DNA of 64,000 nucleotides from Streptomyces sp. S.PB5 (GCF_030403745.1 NZ_JAQMWP010000021.1:92061-156060), one strand, 5' to 3'; counted from the first letter of the stretch, positions 1 through 8,529 are shown. Numbers and translations are program-made. The notes: generated by a model not told the origin, from the letters alone.

Positions 1-77
1 GCGGCCACCGCCACCGTGGTGCCCAGCATGAGTCTGCGTCTGGCCCTGCGCTGCCGCGCGGCTTGCCTCGTTGTCAT
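1..77 (-). CDS. N-terminus of a probable secreted or membrane protein, cut by window edge
   Basis: An ATG on the minus strand at 77 opens a frame that stays open to the window edge (25 codons). It reads as a very basic start (MTTRQAARQRRARRRL) followed by a small hydrophobic stretch (MLGTTVAVA). This is the shape of a Sec signal peptide or a first membrane segment. A purine-rich GGACAGG lies just upstream. It sits downstream of a broken LacI gene, with a CebR-type operator at 214-227 between them. That context favours a sugar-uptake component or a secreted glycoside hydrolase. Too little is visible to name it. Confidence 0.35.
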   Translation of the reverse strand, partial: MTTRQAARQRRARRRLMLGTTVAVA

Positions 78-213
78 AATGACCTGTCCGTTCCGGATCG
101 AGCCGATGGTGCACAGGTCAGTGGTCGCCCACGGCGAAAAGGTTGCCGACGATTTTGTTGCGGGCCGACAGGGGCGGGGCGGGTGGGCAGCGCGCACGAG
201 CGGGCCTGCGAGT

Positions 214-227
214 TGGGAGCGCTCCCG
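214..227. promoter_or_regulatory. CebR-type LacI-family operator
   Basis: TGGGAGCGCTCCCG contains the perfect 12-bp palindrome GGGAGCGCTCCC. It differs at one end position from TGGGAGCGCTCCCA, the known CebR/cellulase operator of streptomycetes. It lies between the end of the LacI-family remnant (272) and the start of the leftward gene at 77, where it would control the latter. Assignment to CebR is by motif recognition only. Confidence 0.55.
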
Positions 228-271
228 AACTCCGGACGGGCCCGTCCGGTGGAGTGTGCGGTGGGTGTTCC

Positions 272-893
272 TCAGGTCGACTCGCGGACGACCAGCGCGG
301 TACGGAGGAGGACATGGCAGTAGGCCACGGACGGCTGCTCCATGTCCTCCAGGAGCAGTCGGACCATGGCCCGGCCCATCTTCTCCAGCGGTTGACGCAC
401 AGTGGTGAGCCGTGGCTTTGTGCGCTGGGCCAGCGGGAAGTCGTCGAAGCCGATCACGGCGACGTCCTGCGGCACGCGTCGCCCTGCCGCACGCAAGGCC
501 TGCAGAGCCCCTGCGGCCGTTGTGTCGGACGCGGCGAGAACGCCGTCGATGTCCGGGCGCCGTTCGAGCAGTTCGGCCATGGCGCGGCGCCCGCTGTCCT
601 GCGTGAAGTCGCTCTCGGCGACCAGGGGACTTCTCGTTGTCCAGGCCGGCCAGTGCCAGAGCGTCCTGATAGCCGCGCAGTCGGCCCTGGGAGGCGTCCA
701 TGTCCAGTGGTCCGGTGATGGTGGCGATCTCCCTGCGGCCCCGTGACACGAGGTGGAAGACGGCGCTTCGGGCGCCCCCCACGTTGTCCGCGTCCACATA
801 GCTGACGTACTCGTCGCTCGAGCGGCGCCCCAGCAGCACGGTCGGCAACCGTGCCTCGGTGAGCATGTCCGGCAGCCGGTCGGCGACGGCACG
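272..893 (-). pseudogene. LacI-family regulator, 5'-truncated and frameshifted
   Basis: This is the ligand-binding half of a LacI/PurR regulator. Reading leftwards, one frame gives AVADRLPDMLTEARLPTVLL and then a stretch ending GPLDMDASQGRLRGYQDALA. Near 629-634 the reading must shift by one base. The rest then runs VAESDFTQDSGRRAMAELL, DGVLAASDTTAAGALQALR and VAVIGFDDFPLAQRTKP to the stop at 272. These are standard LacI periplasmic-binding-fold motifs. The DNA-binding N-terminus is absent, because the sequence changes to a Tn3-family transposase at about 886-900. The nearby CebR-type operator suggests the intact ancestor was CebR-like. One-base frameshift plus truncation make it a pseudogene, although the frameshift alone could be a sequencing error. 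Confidence 0.7.
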
Positions 894-894
894 A

Positions 895-2106
895 CCCGGA
901 TGAAGGACCTGCCCACCTCCATGGTCGCGCTGCTGGTCTCCGAGGCGTGCAACATCGGCCTGACCCCGGTGGTCAACCCCGGCTACGAAGCGCTGACCCG
1001 GTCCCGGCTCGTGCACGTCGACCAGTACTACCTGCGGGCCGACACCATCGCCGCGGCGAACGCCGCGCTGATCGCCGCCCAGGCCGGCATCCCGATCGTG
1101 CAGTTCTGGGGAGAGGGGCTGCTGGCTTCGGTGGACGGGTTGCGCTTTCAGGTGCCGGTGCGCACCATCAACGCCGCCCCGTCGCCGAAGTACTTCGGGT
1201 TCAAGCGCGGCATCACCTGGTCTCAACGCCGTCAACGACCAGGTCGCGGGCATCGGGCAGATGGTCGTCCCCGGCACCCCGCGCGACTCCCTGCACATCT
1301 TGGACGCCCTGCTGAACCTCGGCGGCGGGGTCAAGCCGGAGATGGTCGCCACCGACAACGCCTCGTACTCCGACATGGTGTTCGGCCTGTTCAAGATCCT
1401 CGGCTACAACTTCAGCCCCCGGTTCCGCGACCTGGACGACCAGCGGTTCTGGCGGGCCACGATGCCCGGTGTCGAGACCGGGCGCTACGGCGCGGTAGAG
1501 GACCTGGCCCGCAACCGCGTGAACCTGAACAAGGTGATCACGCACTGGCCGGACATGCTGAAAGTCGCCGGTTCCCTGGTCACCAACCAGGTCCGCGCCT
1601 ACGACCTGCTGCGCATGTTCGGCCGCGACGGCCGCCCGACGCCGCTCGGGGCGGCGTTCGCGGAGTACGGGCGGATCGCGAAGACAGAGCACCTGCTGCG
1701 GGTCGTAGACCCGGTGGACGACACCTACCGCCGGCAGATGAACCGGCAGCTCACCGTGCAGGAGTCCCGCCACAAGCTGGCCCGGGACGTGTGCCACGGC
1801 AAGCGCGGCACCATCCACCAGGCGTACCGCGACGGAATGGAGGACCAGCTCGGCGCACTCGGTCTGGTCCTCAACGCCATCGTGCTCTGGAAGACGAAGT
1901 ACATCGACGCCGCCGTCGCCCAGCTGAAAGCCGAGAGCCACGAGATCCGGGACGAGGACATCGCTCGGCTCTCCCCTCTCAAGCACAAGAACCTGAACCT
2001 GCTCGGCCGCTACAGCTTCACCGCCCAGGTCCCGGCCGCCGGTGCCTTGCGCCCGCTGCGCGACCCGGACGCGCCGGAACTGGACGAGGACGACGACGCA
2101 GCCTGA
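895..2106 (+). pseudogene. tnpA: Tn3-family transposase (TnpA), C-terminal fragment with frameshift
   Basis: About 400 residues match the C-terminal part of the roughly 1000-residue Tn3-family DDE transposases. Visible motifs are SEACNIGLTPVVNPGYEALT, DQYYLRADTIAAANAALI, TDNASYSDMVFGLFKILGY, HWPDMLKVAGSLVTNQV and a C-terminal LSPLKHKNLNLLGRYSF. An extra base near 1220 (between GITW and LNAVNDQVAGIGQM) shifts the frame, so two overlapping frames are needed. The 5' part is missing and joins directly to the broken LacI gene. It is therefore inactive. A serine recombinase of the Tn3 resolvase kind lies 3.3 kb downstream on the same strand. The two may be remains of one transposon with pobA, the AraC gene and the siderophore-reductase gene between them. 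Confidence 0.85.
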
Positions 2107-2124
2107 CTCCAGAGGAGGTGGGGT

Positions 2125-3297
2125 CTAGTTGGTTCCGGCTGTGAGTTCGCTGAAGAGCTTGTTCGCCGACTCGGAGGCGAACTGGCGCTGGAGCTCGGCG
2201 CGGGCGATCTGCTTCTTGAACTCTCCCTCGTAGCCGATGAATCCGGCGTTGTGCATGGTGTCGGTGATCCAGGTGGCGAACGCCTGGTAGTTCCAGATGT
2301 GCGGCAGGCAGGTCTGCGAGTAGCTGTCGAGGAGGCTGGAGTCGCCCTCCTTGGCATGGTGGATCACTGCGCGGGCGAAGACCTCGGTGTCGTGCAGGGC
2401 GAGGTGGATGCCCTTGGCGCTCATCGGCGGCACGATGTGTGCGGCGTCGCCCAGAAGGTAGAGGTTGCCGTAGCTCATCGGGTCGAACACCACGCTGCGC
2501 AGCGGAACGATCTGCTTGGACAGGATCTCGCCGCGCGAGGGCGGGGTGCCGAAGCGGGCCTCCAGTTCGCTCCAGATGCGCTCGTCCGGCCACTGCTCGG
2601 GGGTGTCGTCGACTGCACACTGCAGGTAGATGCGGCTGGCCTTGGGGCCGCGGGGGATCATCCCGGCCAGGCCCCGTTCGTGGATCGCCATGCCCGAGGG
2701 CTTGGTCTCGGTGGCGGCCAGGACGCTGAGCCAGGAGTAGCCGTACGCGTGGGAGTACTCGGTCAGCGCGGAGGCGGGGATGGAGCGGCGGGAGATGCCG
2801 TGGAAGCCGTCGCAGCCGGCGACGAAGCCGCACTCGATGGCTCGTGCCGCCCCGTCGGCGTTCCGGTAGCGCACCACGGGGCGGCCCTGGGTGAGGTTTT
2901 CCAGGGCGACGTCCGCGGCCTCGTAGCGCAGATCACCTCCGTCGCGGAGGAAGACCTCGGTGAGGTTGCGCACCAGGATCTGCTGCGGGCAGTACAGGCT
3001 CTCGTTGTTGTCCTCGTCCATATCGATCGGCATCGCGTGGCCGTCGATGTAGAAGCCGCCCTCGCTGTGTGGGATGGGGTCGCCGGCGAGGACTTCCTCC
3101 AGGCCCCATTCGCGGAACAGGCGCACCCCGAAGGTGTCGATCGTTCCGGCTCGCTGGCGCTTCTCGACGTAGGCGCGGGGGTGCTTCTCCAGCACGATGC
3201 AGTCGACGCCGTTGCGCAGCAGGAAGTTGCCGAGGGTCAGACCGGCGACGCCGGCCCCGATGATGACGACGGCCGTGTCGTCGCGTGTCTCAGTCAT
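2125..3297 (-). CDS. pobA: 4-hydroxybenzoate 3-monooxygenase (PobA)
   Basis: An FAD-dependent aromatic hydroxylase of 390 residues, the normal length for PobA. It would convert 4-hydroxybenzoate to protocatechuate using NAD(P)H and oxygen in the cytosol. The Rossmann motif VIIGAGVAGLTLGNFLL is near residue 11. The second FAD motif YLLGDAAHIVPPMSAKGIHL is in the last third and matches PobA closely. The start at 3297 is chosen because GAAAGG lies ten bases upstream and the protein begins just before the FAD motif. A longer in-frame start at 3477 would add 60 unrelated residues. An AraC regulator lies upstream on the same strand. A 40-bp sequence 120 bp upstream of the start is repeated at that regulator's own start, suggesting common control. 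Confidence 0.85.
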   Translation of the reverse strand: MTETRDDTAVVIIGAGVAGLTLGNFLLRNGVDCIVLEKHPRAYVEKRQRAGTIDTFGVRLFREWGLEEVLAGDPIPHSEGGFYIDGHAMPIDMDEDNNESLYCPQQILVRNLTEVFLRDGGDLRYEAADVALENLTQGRPVVRYRNADGAARAIECGFVAGCDGFHGISRRSIPASALTEYSHAYGYSWLSVLAATETKPSGMAIHERGLAGMIPRGPKASRIYLQCAVDDTPEQWPDERIWSELEARFGTPPSRGEILSKQIVPLRSVVFDPMSYGNLYLLGDAAHIVPPMSAKGIHLALHDTEVFARAVIHHAKEGDSSLLDSYSQTCLPHIWNYQAFATWITDTMHNAGFIGYEGEFKKQIARAELQRQFASESANKLFSELTAGTN

Positions 3298-3416
3298 GCG
3301 TGCGGGCCTTTCATGATCCGTACAGTGGTCGTACGCGCCGAGCGCGTACACCACGGCGCCGAACATGGAGGTCGGCGTCGCTCGATATCCACTGTGGAAG
3401 ACCCGACAGGCTGCGA

Positions 3417-3456
3417 ACCACTGGTAAGTCGACACCCGATACCGGAAACCCGCCAG
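3417..3456 (+). promoter_or_regulatory. Candidate AraC-regulator binding region upstream of pobA (copy 1)
   Basis: This 40-bp stretch upstream of pobA resembles, on the opposite strand, the stretch at 4291-4330 across the AraC gene start. Shared blocks are ACCAC-GGTAA, GA-CC-GAT-CCG and a terminal AACCCGCCA. About three quarters of positions agree by eye. Two similar copies at the two ends of a regulator-target pair are what an AraC operator would look like. The activity is inferred, not shown. Confidence 0.45.
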
Positions 3457-3522
3457 AGCGGTTCGGACACTGCGCACTACCTGCCTGACCAGCGCAAACA
3501 GGGTCAGCAGGCTGGGAGGCGG

Positions 3523-4308
3523 CTATCGCGCGTGGAAGCGCAGCCCGGCCTGGTAGCGGCCGGGGGTCTGACCGACGACCTCGGTGAAGGCGTCGATGAA
3601 GGTGGAGGGGTTGGACCAGCCGCATGCGACTGCGGTCTCTGTCACCGTCATCCCGTCGGTCAGGTGTGCCAAGGCGTGGTGGATGCGCAGGGTGGTCCGC
3701 CAGCGGTGGAAGCTCATGCTCAGCTCGGTGTGGAACAGGCGGCTGAGCGTGCGCTCGCTGGCTCCCACAGCCCGGCCCAGCTCGGCCAGGGTGGAAGGCC
3801 GGGCGGGATCAGCGCGCAGCAGGTCGGTGGCGCCGCGCAGCCGGTCGTCGCTCGCCTCGGGAAGGTGCAGGGAGGTCTCGGCCGCATCGGCCAACTCGTC
3901 CACGATCACGGCGAGCAGGCGCCGGTGGGCACCGGCCCGCCGTTCCGGCACGTCGGTGAGTGCCAGGAGGGCCTCGCGCAGCAGCGGGCTCACGGCGAAG
4001 ACGCTGGGGTGATCGATGAGCTCGGCGCACAGATCGAGCGGGACGGACACCAGCCGGACGTCGGTCGGGCCGTAGAAGCGGTGCGAGTGGGCGAAGCGCG
4101 GGGGCGTCCAGGTGATCCGGTCCGCGGGGGCGACCCAGGTGCCGCGCTCGGTCGCCGTGGCCAGGGCGCCGGCGGCGGCATAGACCAGCTGGCCCTGGAC
4201 GTGGCTGTGGGGGTCGAGCTGGAAGCCGTGCGGCAGCCAGGCACCGCCTTGCAGGATCTCGTCGTCTGCATCGGCGGGCGGCGGTGAAGGATGGCGGGTT
4301 GTCGGCAT
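3523..4308 (-). CDS. AraC-family transcriptional regulator
   Basis: A 261-residue regulator with an N-terminal cupin-like sensing half (PHSHVQGQLVYAAAGALA near residue 32, then FAHSHRFYG) and a C-terminal double helix-turn-helix of about 100 residues. The latter shows LAELGRAVGASERTLSRLF and VTETAVACGWSNPSTFIDAF, followed by the family signature VGQTPGRYQ. The cupin-type N-terminus with closely placed histidines fits small-molecule sensing. It lies between pobA (same strand, downstream) and a divergent siderophore-reductase gene starting 99 bp away. The likely targets are itself, that gene and pobA. Its start codon lies inside one copy of the repeated 40-bp sequence, implying autoregulation. 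Confidence 0.85.
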   Translation of the reverse strand: MPTTRHPSPPPADADDEILQGGAWLPHGFQLDPHSHVQGQLVYAAAGALATATERGTWVAPADRITWTPPRFAHSHRFYGPTDVRLVSVPLDLCAELIDHPSVFAVSPLLREALLALTDVPERRAGAHRRLLAVIVDELADAAETSLHLPEASDDRLRGATDLLRADPARPSTLAELGRAVGASERTLSRLFHTELSMSFHRWRTTLRIHHALAHLTDGMTVTETAVACGWSNPSTFIDAFTEVVGQTPGRYQAGLRFHAR

Positions 4309-4330
4309 CAGGCGTCAGTTTACCGGTGGT
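4291..4330 (-). promoter_or_regulatory. Candidate AraC-regulator binding region (copy 2)
   Basis: Reverse-strand counterpart of the 40-bp stretch at 3417-3456. Read on the minus strand it has ACCACCGGTAA, a central CTGATGCCGAC and a terminal AACCCGCCA. It overlaps the AraC start codon at 4308 and lies 77 bp before the divergent reductase gene, so binding here could affect both. Alternatively the AraC protein may start further in than assigned. Confidence 0.45.
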
Positions 4331-4406
4331 CTCGGACAGAACGCCGCGCCGAAAGTGGTCGCATGACCACGACGAAGCCCAAGTCCTGTCCTCAGCGGAG
4401 GTAGCG

Positions 4407-5225
4407 GTGGCCTCCCGGATCCAGCGCCCGCGCAAGCGGCGCATGCTGTCGTTGACCGTACAGGGGACGGAGCAGCCCAGTCCGCACTTCATGACCGTCA
4501 CGCTCGGCGGCAAGGACGTCCAGCACCTCCAACGCTCCGGCTTCGACCAGGCCGGACGTCTGTTCTTCGCCGATCCTGACGACGACGCTGCGGAGGTGTT
4601 ACTGCCCACCAGCGAGCGGTGGATACTCCAGCTCACGCTTCGGGGCGGCAAGCAGCGTCCGCGGGTCAGGACATACTCGATCCGGCGCTTTCGGCCCGAC
4701 GCGCCGGCGTTCGACATCGAGATCTCGCTCCACGCCGACGATGGCCCCGGAGCGGCCGGCCCGGGCACCCGATGGGCGCGGGCCGCCGAGCCCGGCACCA
4801 GGGTCGCGTTCCTCGACGAAGGACACAGCTACGCGCCCGCCCCCGGCATGGCCTGGCAACTCCTCGTCGGTGACGAGAGCGCTCTTCCGGCGATCGCCGC
4901 CATCCTGGAACAGTCCTCGGCGGACCTGCCCGCCGAGGTCTTCCTGGAAGTCCCGTCGTCCGAGGACATCCGCAACGACATCACCGCGCCGCCCGGCAGC
5001 ATCGTCCACTGGCTGCCCCGCACTGACGCCGGCGCGAAACCCGGCACCCTCGCCCTGGACGCGGTGAAGCAGGCCCGTCTTCCCGACGGCCCCTTCTACG
5101 CCTGGACGGCCGGCGAGTCCTCGCTGGCCACGGGGATCCGCCGCCACCTGGTCGGCGAACGCGGCGTGGCGAAGTCCGATATCTCCTTCCGTGGCTACTT
5201 CAGTTACGGGCGCGCCAGCCTCTAA
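4407..5225 (+). CDS. Siderophore-interacting protein (FAD-dependent ferric-siderophore reductase)
   Basis: 272 residues of the SIP/ViuB family, cytosolic NAD(P)H:FAD reductases that release iron from imported siderophores. The FAD-binding beta-barrel carries FMTVTLGG near residue 30 and RVRTYSIRRF, the typical R-x-Y-[TS] flavin motif, near residue 85. The C-terminal domain has LVGDESALPAIAAILE and ends in GYFSYGRASL, comparable to the usual GYWRxGR ending. The GTG at 4407 is chosen because GGAGG lies six bases upstream. An upstream ATG at 4284 would overlap the divergent AraC gene. No ferric transporter is nearby, so its physiological role here is unclear. Confidence 0.8.
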   Translation: MASRIQRPRKRRMLSLTVQGTEQPSPHFMTVTLGGKDVQHLQRSGFDQAGRLFFADPDDDAAEVLLPTSERWILQLTLRGGKQRPRVRTYSIRRFRPDAPAFDIEISLHADDGPGAAGPGTRWARAAEPGTRVAFLDEGHSYAPAPGMAWQLLVGDESALPAIAAILEQSSADLPAEVFLEVPSSEDIRNDITAPPGSIVHWLPRTDAGAKPGTLALDAVKQARLPDGPFYAWTAGESSLATGIRRHLVGERGVAKSDISFRGYFSYGRASL

Positions 5226-5260
5226 CCACCCCACCGCGAAACCACACCTCATGGACCTTG

Positions 5261-5290
5261 CCTGTCGTTAAACGATCGTTTGACGACAGG
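5261..5290. promoter_or_regulatory. 30-bp near-perfect palindrome, candidate res subsite or operator
   Basis: The left arm CCTGTCGTTAAACGA is the reverse complement of the right arm TCGTTTGACGACAGG except for one position. It lies 133-162 bp before the start of the serine recombinase gene. A partial echo (TGACAG-N-TTTGATGACAG) occurs at about 5370-5388. Resolvase res regions hold several inverted-repeat subsites upstream of tnpR, so this may be a recombination site. A repressor operator is the alternative. Confidence 0.5.
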
Positions 5291-5422
5291 AGGTCGGGGC
5301 GTCCAATGAACCCGTGCAATCCGGGGGTTCGAGGCGGCGCGAATCCAATCAGATCCGATGGTCATTGCTGACAGGGTTTGATGACAGATAGGGTCCGATC
5401 CTCCGTACGGAAGGGGCCCTCG

Positions 5423-6340
5423 GTGGCGAACCTGGTCTACAAGCGGGTCTCGACCGACCAGCAGTCCACCGCCCGGCAGGACCTCGTCCTGGGCGAGGCC
5501 GGGATCGAGGACCCGGTCTTCTTCGAAGAGGACCCGGGCACCTCCAGCCAGCTCCACCCGCTCCAGCGCCCGAAGTTCGGCGAACTGCTCACCTACGCAC
5601 GGCCGGGCGACACCGTGCACATCTCCGAAATGTTCCGCCTCGTGCGCGGCAACCAGCACATCCTCGACGTGCTCGACGTCCTGCACCGCGACCGCCTCGC
5701 CCTGCGCATCCACGACGGCGCGTTTTCCGCAATGGACCTCACCGCCCGCCACCCGCGCACCGGCGAGCTGCTGTCCACCGTGAAGTTCATGGTGCAGACC
5801 CTCGCCGCCGCCGGCGAACTCCAGCGCGACCTCCAGCGCGAGCTGACCTACGACGGACTACGTGCTGCCGAGGCCAAGGGAGCGAAGGGCGGGCGCCGCC
5901 CCGCCGTCGCGACCGCGACGGCCGCCGACGTACGCACCGCGTACCTCGAAGGCCGCTCCATCGCCGCCCTCGCCCGCGACCGCGGCGTCAGCCGCGGCGC
6001 GATCCGGACCGCCGTCGCAGACCTCCTGCCCGACCACACCGCCAGCAAGGAGGACACGCCCGCCCCGGAAGTGCCGGTCACCCTCGACATGCCCGGCAAG
6101 GTCGCCGACTACCTCCGCACCACCGAGCTGGAGCCCGCCGAGCGCGCCGCGCTCAACCAGGGGACGACCGTACGGCGCGGCCAGGGCTACACCCTGCGCG
6201 TCAGCGCCGTCGCCGCCGTACACCGAGGGCTCCTCGCTCGCTGCCAGCCGCTCGACGGCGGCCAGGGCCTCCCCGCGGTCCCGGCCCAGCGCAAGGCCCG
6301 CCGCGAGTACGAGACCCGAGTCACGGCGCTCACGCCCTGA
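5423..6340 (+). CDS. tnpR: Serine recombinase (resolvase/invertase type)
   Basis: About 305 residues. The N-terminal catalytic domain begins LVYKRVSTDQQSTARQDLVL, in which the serine of RVST is the nucleophile. RPKFGELLTYARPGDTVHI and FRLVRGNQHILDVLDVL correspond to the second conserved arginine region. The usual D-R-L-G-R there is altered to F-R-L-V-R. A C-terminal helix-turn-helix is visible in RSIAALARDRGVSRGAIRTA, and about 90 residues follow. GTG 5423 is preferred because GAAGGGG lies just upstream and family members start right before this motif. An ATG at 5378 would add 15 residues. It probably resolved cointegrates of the Tn3-type transposon whose transposase remnant is at 895-2106. 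Confidence 0.75.
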   Translation: MANLVYKRVSTDQQSTARQDLVLGEAGIEDPVFFEEDPGTSSQLHPLQRPKFGELLTYARPGDTVHISEMFRLVRGNQHILDVLDVLHRDRLALRIHDGAFSAMDLTARHPRTGELLSTVKFMVQTLAAAGELQRDLQRELTYDGLRAAEAKGAKGGRRPAVATATAADVRTAYLEGRSIAALARDRGVSRGAIRTAVADLLPDHTASKEDTPAPEVPVTLDMPGKVADYLRTTELEPAERAALNQGTTVRRGQGYTLRVSAVAAVHRGLLARCQPLDGGQGLPAVPAQRKARREYETRVTALTP

Positions 6341-6589
6341 CCATGATCAATCTCAGCGCCAACCGCTGTACCGATGTTCCCCGAGGCCGGTCACCGACGG
6401 CGGTGCCGGTCACGCCGTGACCGACCTGGTCCACCTCGGTGCCGGCCACGCAACGGCTGTTGAGTACTGCCGTCGTCGTGCGGACGAGCGGTCACCGCTG
6501 CCTACAGCACATTGCCGCCGGGGGCCCGTCGGACGGCCCGGACAGCAGCCTGCCACCGTGCTCCAAGCCTTGCTGCCCGCAGGCCGACC

Positions 6590-7038
6590 CCACGCGACGC
6601 CGCTCTGCTGCTCGCCCGCACCCGCACCCTAGGGGACCACCAGGTCGCCGCCTTGGACGTGGACGCCGACCCGGCAGCCGTCGCCCGGGCTCGTTCGGGC
6701 GCCATCCGGCAGCTGTCGTCCTGGAGACTGGGGGACCTCGACTTCATCACCGAACTGGTGGTCAGTGAACTGGTCACCAACGCCATCCGCTACGACCGCC
6801 CCCCATCCGCCTGCGCCTGATCCGTGACCGTTCCCTCCTGTGCGAGGTGTCCGACGCCGGCAGCACCACCCCCCACCTGCGCCGAACCCGCACCTTCGAC
6901 GAGGACGGACGCGGCCTGCTCCTCCTCGCCCAGCTCGCCGAGCGCTGGGGAATGCGCCACGCCCGGCAGGGCAAGACGGTCTGGGCCGAGCTGGGCGAGG
7001 AGAAGCACGCCGGGCCATGGGAGCCAGCCGTCCTTTAG
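6590..7038 (+). pseudogene. ATP-binding (HATPase) domain of a SpoIIE/RsbW-type regulator, frameshifted
   Basis: The first part reads LLARTRTLGDHQVAALDVDA and then ITELVVSELVTNAIRY, whose E-N pair is the N-box of anti-sigma-factor kinase domains. After a run of six C at 6799-6804 the frame must change by one base to continue as IRLRLIRDRSLLCEVSDAGS and GRGLLLLAQLAERWGMRH (the G-box), ending at 7038. This is the C-terminal domain common at the end of Streptomyces PP2C/SpoIIE phosphatases. No phosphatase domain precedes it, so the gene is both truncated and frameshifted. The homopolymer location means the frameshift itself could be a sequencing artefact. Confidence 0.65.
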
Positions 7039-7302
7039 CTTGCGCCAGCGCATGTAGGGAGAATCCGCAGTTCTGATGAGTTCATCGTTTTCATTGCCGT
7101 AACTCTTGACGTGGCATTCCATCAAGCTTGAGTATTTCGTCATTAGGGCGTTGTTGCGCTGACGGCGCCCGCCCGTGCACGGAATGGAGCGGGAACTCGC
7201 CGGGGCCGAGCTCTCGTCAGCTGAACGCGGACCGCTCGCCCGCCCCCCCACACACACCCGTCATCCCCCCGCCCGCTCACCGTCCCTTCAGGAGGGCCGT
7301 TC

Positions 7303-8487
7303 ATGCCCACGCGTACAGAGACTCCCGTCTACCACCCCGACTTGTACTCGGCATCGGCCATCCGCGACACGTATCCGCACTACGCCGCGCTGCGTGAGCT
7401 CGGCCCCGTGGTCTGGCTGAGCAAGCACAAGGTCCACGCCCTGCCGCGCTACGCCGAGTGCAAACAGGTGCTGCTGGACGACGACACCTTCGTCTCCTCG
7501 GGCGGCGTCGGCCTCAACCCCGTCGCCAACCGCGTGGGCCAGGGCACCACGCTGTTCAGCGACGGCGAGGAGCACGCCCGCCGCCGCTCCCTGCTCGCGC
7601 ACCGCCTCACTCCCAGGGCGCTGCGCACGATGCAGGACACGGTCGACCAGCAGGCGGCCGCCGTGGTCGAGGCAGCTGCAGCCCGCCGAACGGTGGATGC
7701 GGTGGAGGTCGCCACGGCGCTGCCGATGTCGGTCGTCCCCGACCTGGTCGGCTGGCCCCAGCAGGGCCGCGAGGATCTGCTGCGCTGGGCCGGCGCCACC
7801 TTCGACGCGCTGGGCCCGCTCAACCGCCAGGCGGTACGCACCCTCCCCGCGTCCCTCGGCATGCTGCGCTACGCGCGCGGTGTCGTCCGCGACCGGTCCG
7901 TGCTGGACGGCAGCATGGGCCACGACCTGCTGCGCGCCGCCGACGAGGGCCGGATCATGCCCGCCGAGTGCGTCACCATGATGATCGACTACCTGGCACC
8001 CTCCCTGGACACCACCATCAGCGCCATCTCCAGCGCGCTGTACCTGTTCGCCACCCACCCCGAACAGTGGCGCCTGCTGAAGGCGGACCCGGACCTCGTC
8101 CCGAAAGCGGTCAACGAGATCGTCCGCTACGAATCCCCGATCCGCGCCTTCTCCCGCACCGCCGCCCGCGACACGGAACTGGCGGGCGTCGCCTTCCCCA
8201 AGGGCTCCCGGGTGCTGGTCCTCTACGGCTCCGCCAACCGCGACCCGCTGGAGTGGGACGACCCGGACACCTTCGACATCCGCCGCGACTCCGCCCGCCA
8301 ACTCGGCTTCGGGCAGGGCACCCACGGCTGCGCCGGCCAGGGCCTGGCCCGCCTGGAGACCTCCGCGATACTCCGCGCCCTGGTCGAACGCGTCGACCGC
8401 ATCGAGGTGACCGGCCCGCCCGAGTGGGCCCTGAACAACGTCATCCACCGCCTCGAGCGCCTGCCGCTCGAACTCATCCCCGCCTGA
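7303..8487 (+). CDS. Cytochrome P450, CYP199-like (4-substituted benzoate oxidation)
   Basis: A soluble bacterial P450 of 394 residues. The heme-binding loop is GFGQGTHGCAGQGLAR with the cysteine ligand near residue 340. The ExxR motif is in VNEIVRYESP. The I-helix reads LAPSLDTTISAI, giving the acid-threonine pair DT but with serine-leucine in front of it instead of the usual glycine. The segments SSGGVGL and GREDLLRWAGATFDALGPLN resemble CYP199A enzymes, which demethylate 4-methoxybenzoate to 4-hydroxybenzoate. It starts an operon with a ferredoxin and a reductase, so the electron chain is complete. With pobA 4 kb away, a route from 4-methoxybenzoate through 4-hydroxybenzoate to protocatechuate is a reasonable inference. 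AGGAGGG precedes the start. Confidence 0.85.
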   Translation: MPTRTETPVYHPDLYSASAIRDTYPHYAALRELGPVVWLSKHKVHALPRYAECKQVLLDDDTFVSSGGVGLNPVANRVGQGTTLFSDGEEHARRRSLLAHRLTPRALRTMQDTVDQQAAAVVEAAAARRTVDAVEVATALPMSVVPDLVGWPQQGREDLLRWAGATFDALGPLNRQAVRTLPASLGMLRYARGVVRDRSVLDGSMGHDLLRAADEGRIMPAECVTMMIDYLAPSLDTTISAISSALYLFATHPEQWRLLKADPDLVPKAVNEIVRYESPIRAFSRTAARDTELAGVAFPKGSRVLVLYGSANRDPLEWDDPDTFDIRRDSARQLGFGQGTHGCAGQGLARLETSAILRALVERVDRIEVTGPPEWALNNVIHRLERLPLELIPA

Positions 8488-8529
8488 GCCCCGCCGCTCG
8501 CCCGTTCGAGGACAGCTGAGGACAGCACC

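Noticed and set aside
2116..2123. GGGGTC after the tnpA remnant as a Tn3 terminal repeat
   Set aside because: The orientation is wrong for an end downstream of tnpA and no partner repeat was found.
2251..4287. Long open frame antisense to pobA and the AraC gene
   Set aside because: Low-complexity composition and no motifs. Shadow of GC-rich codon use.
5315..5345. GGGGGTTCGAGGC resembling a tRNA T-loop
   Set aside because: No matching acceptor, D or anticodon stems can be drawn around it.
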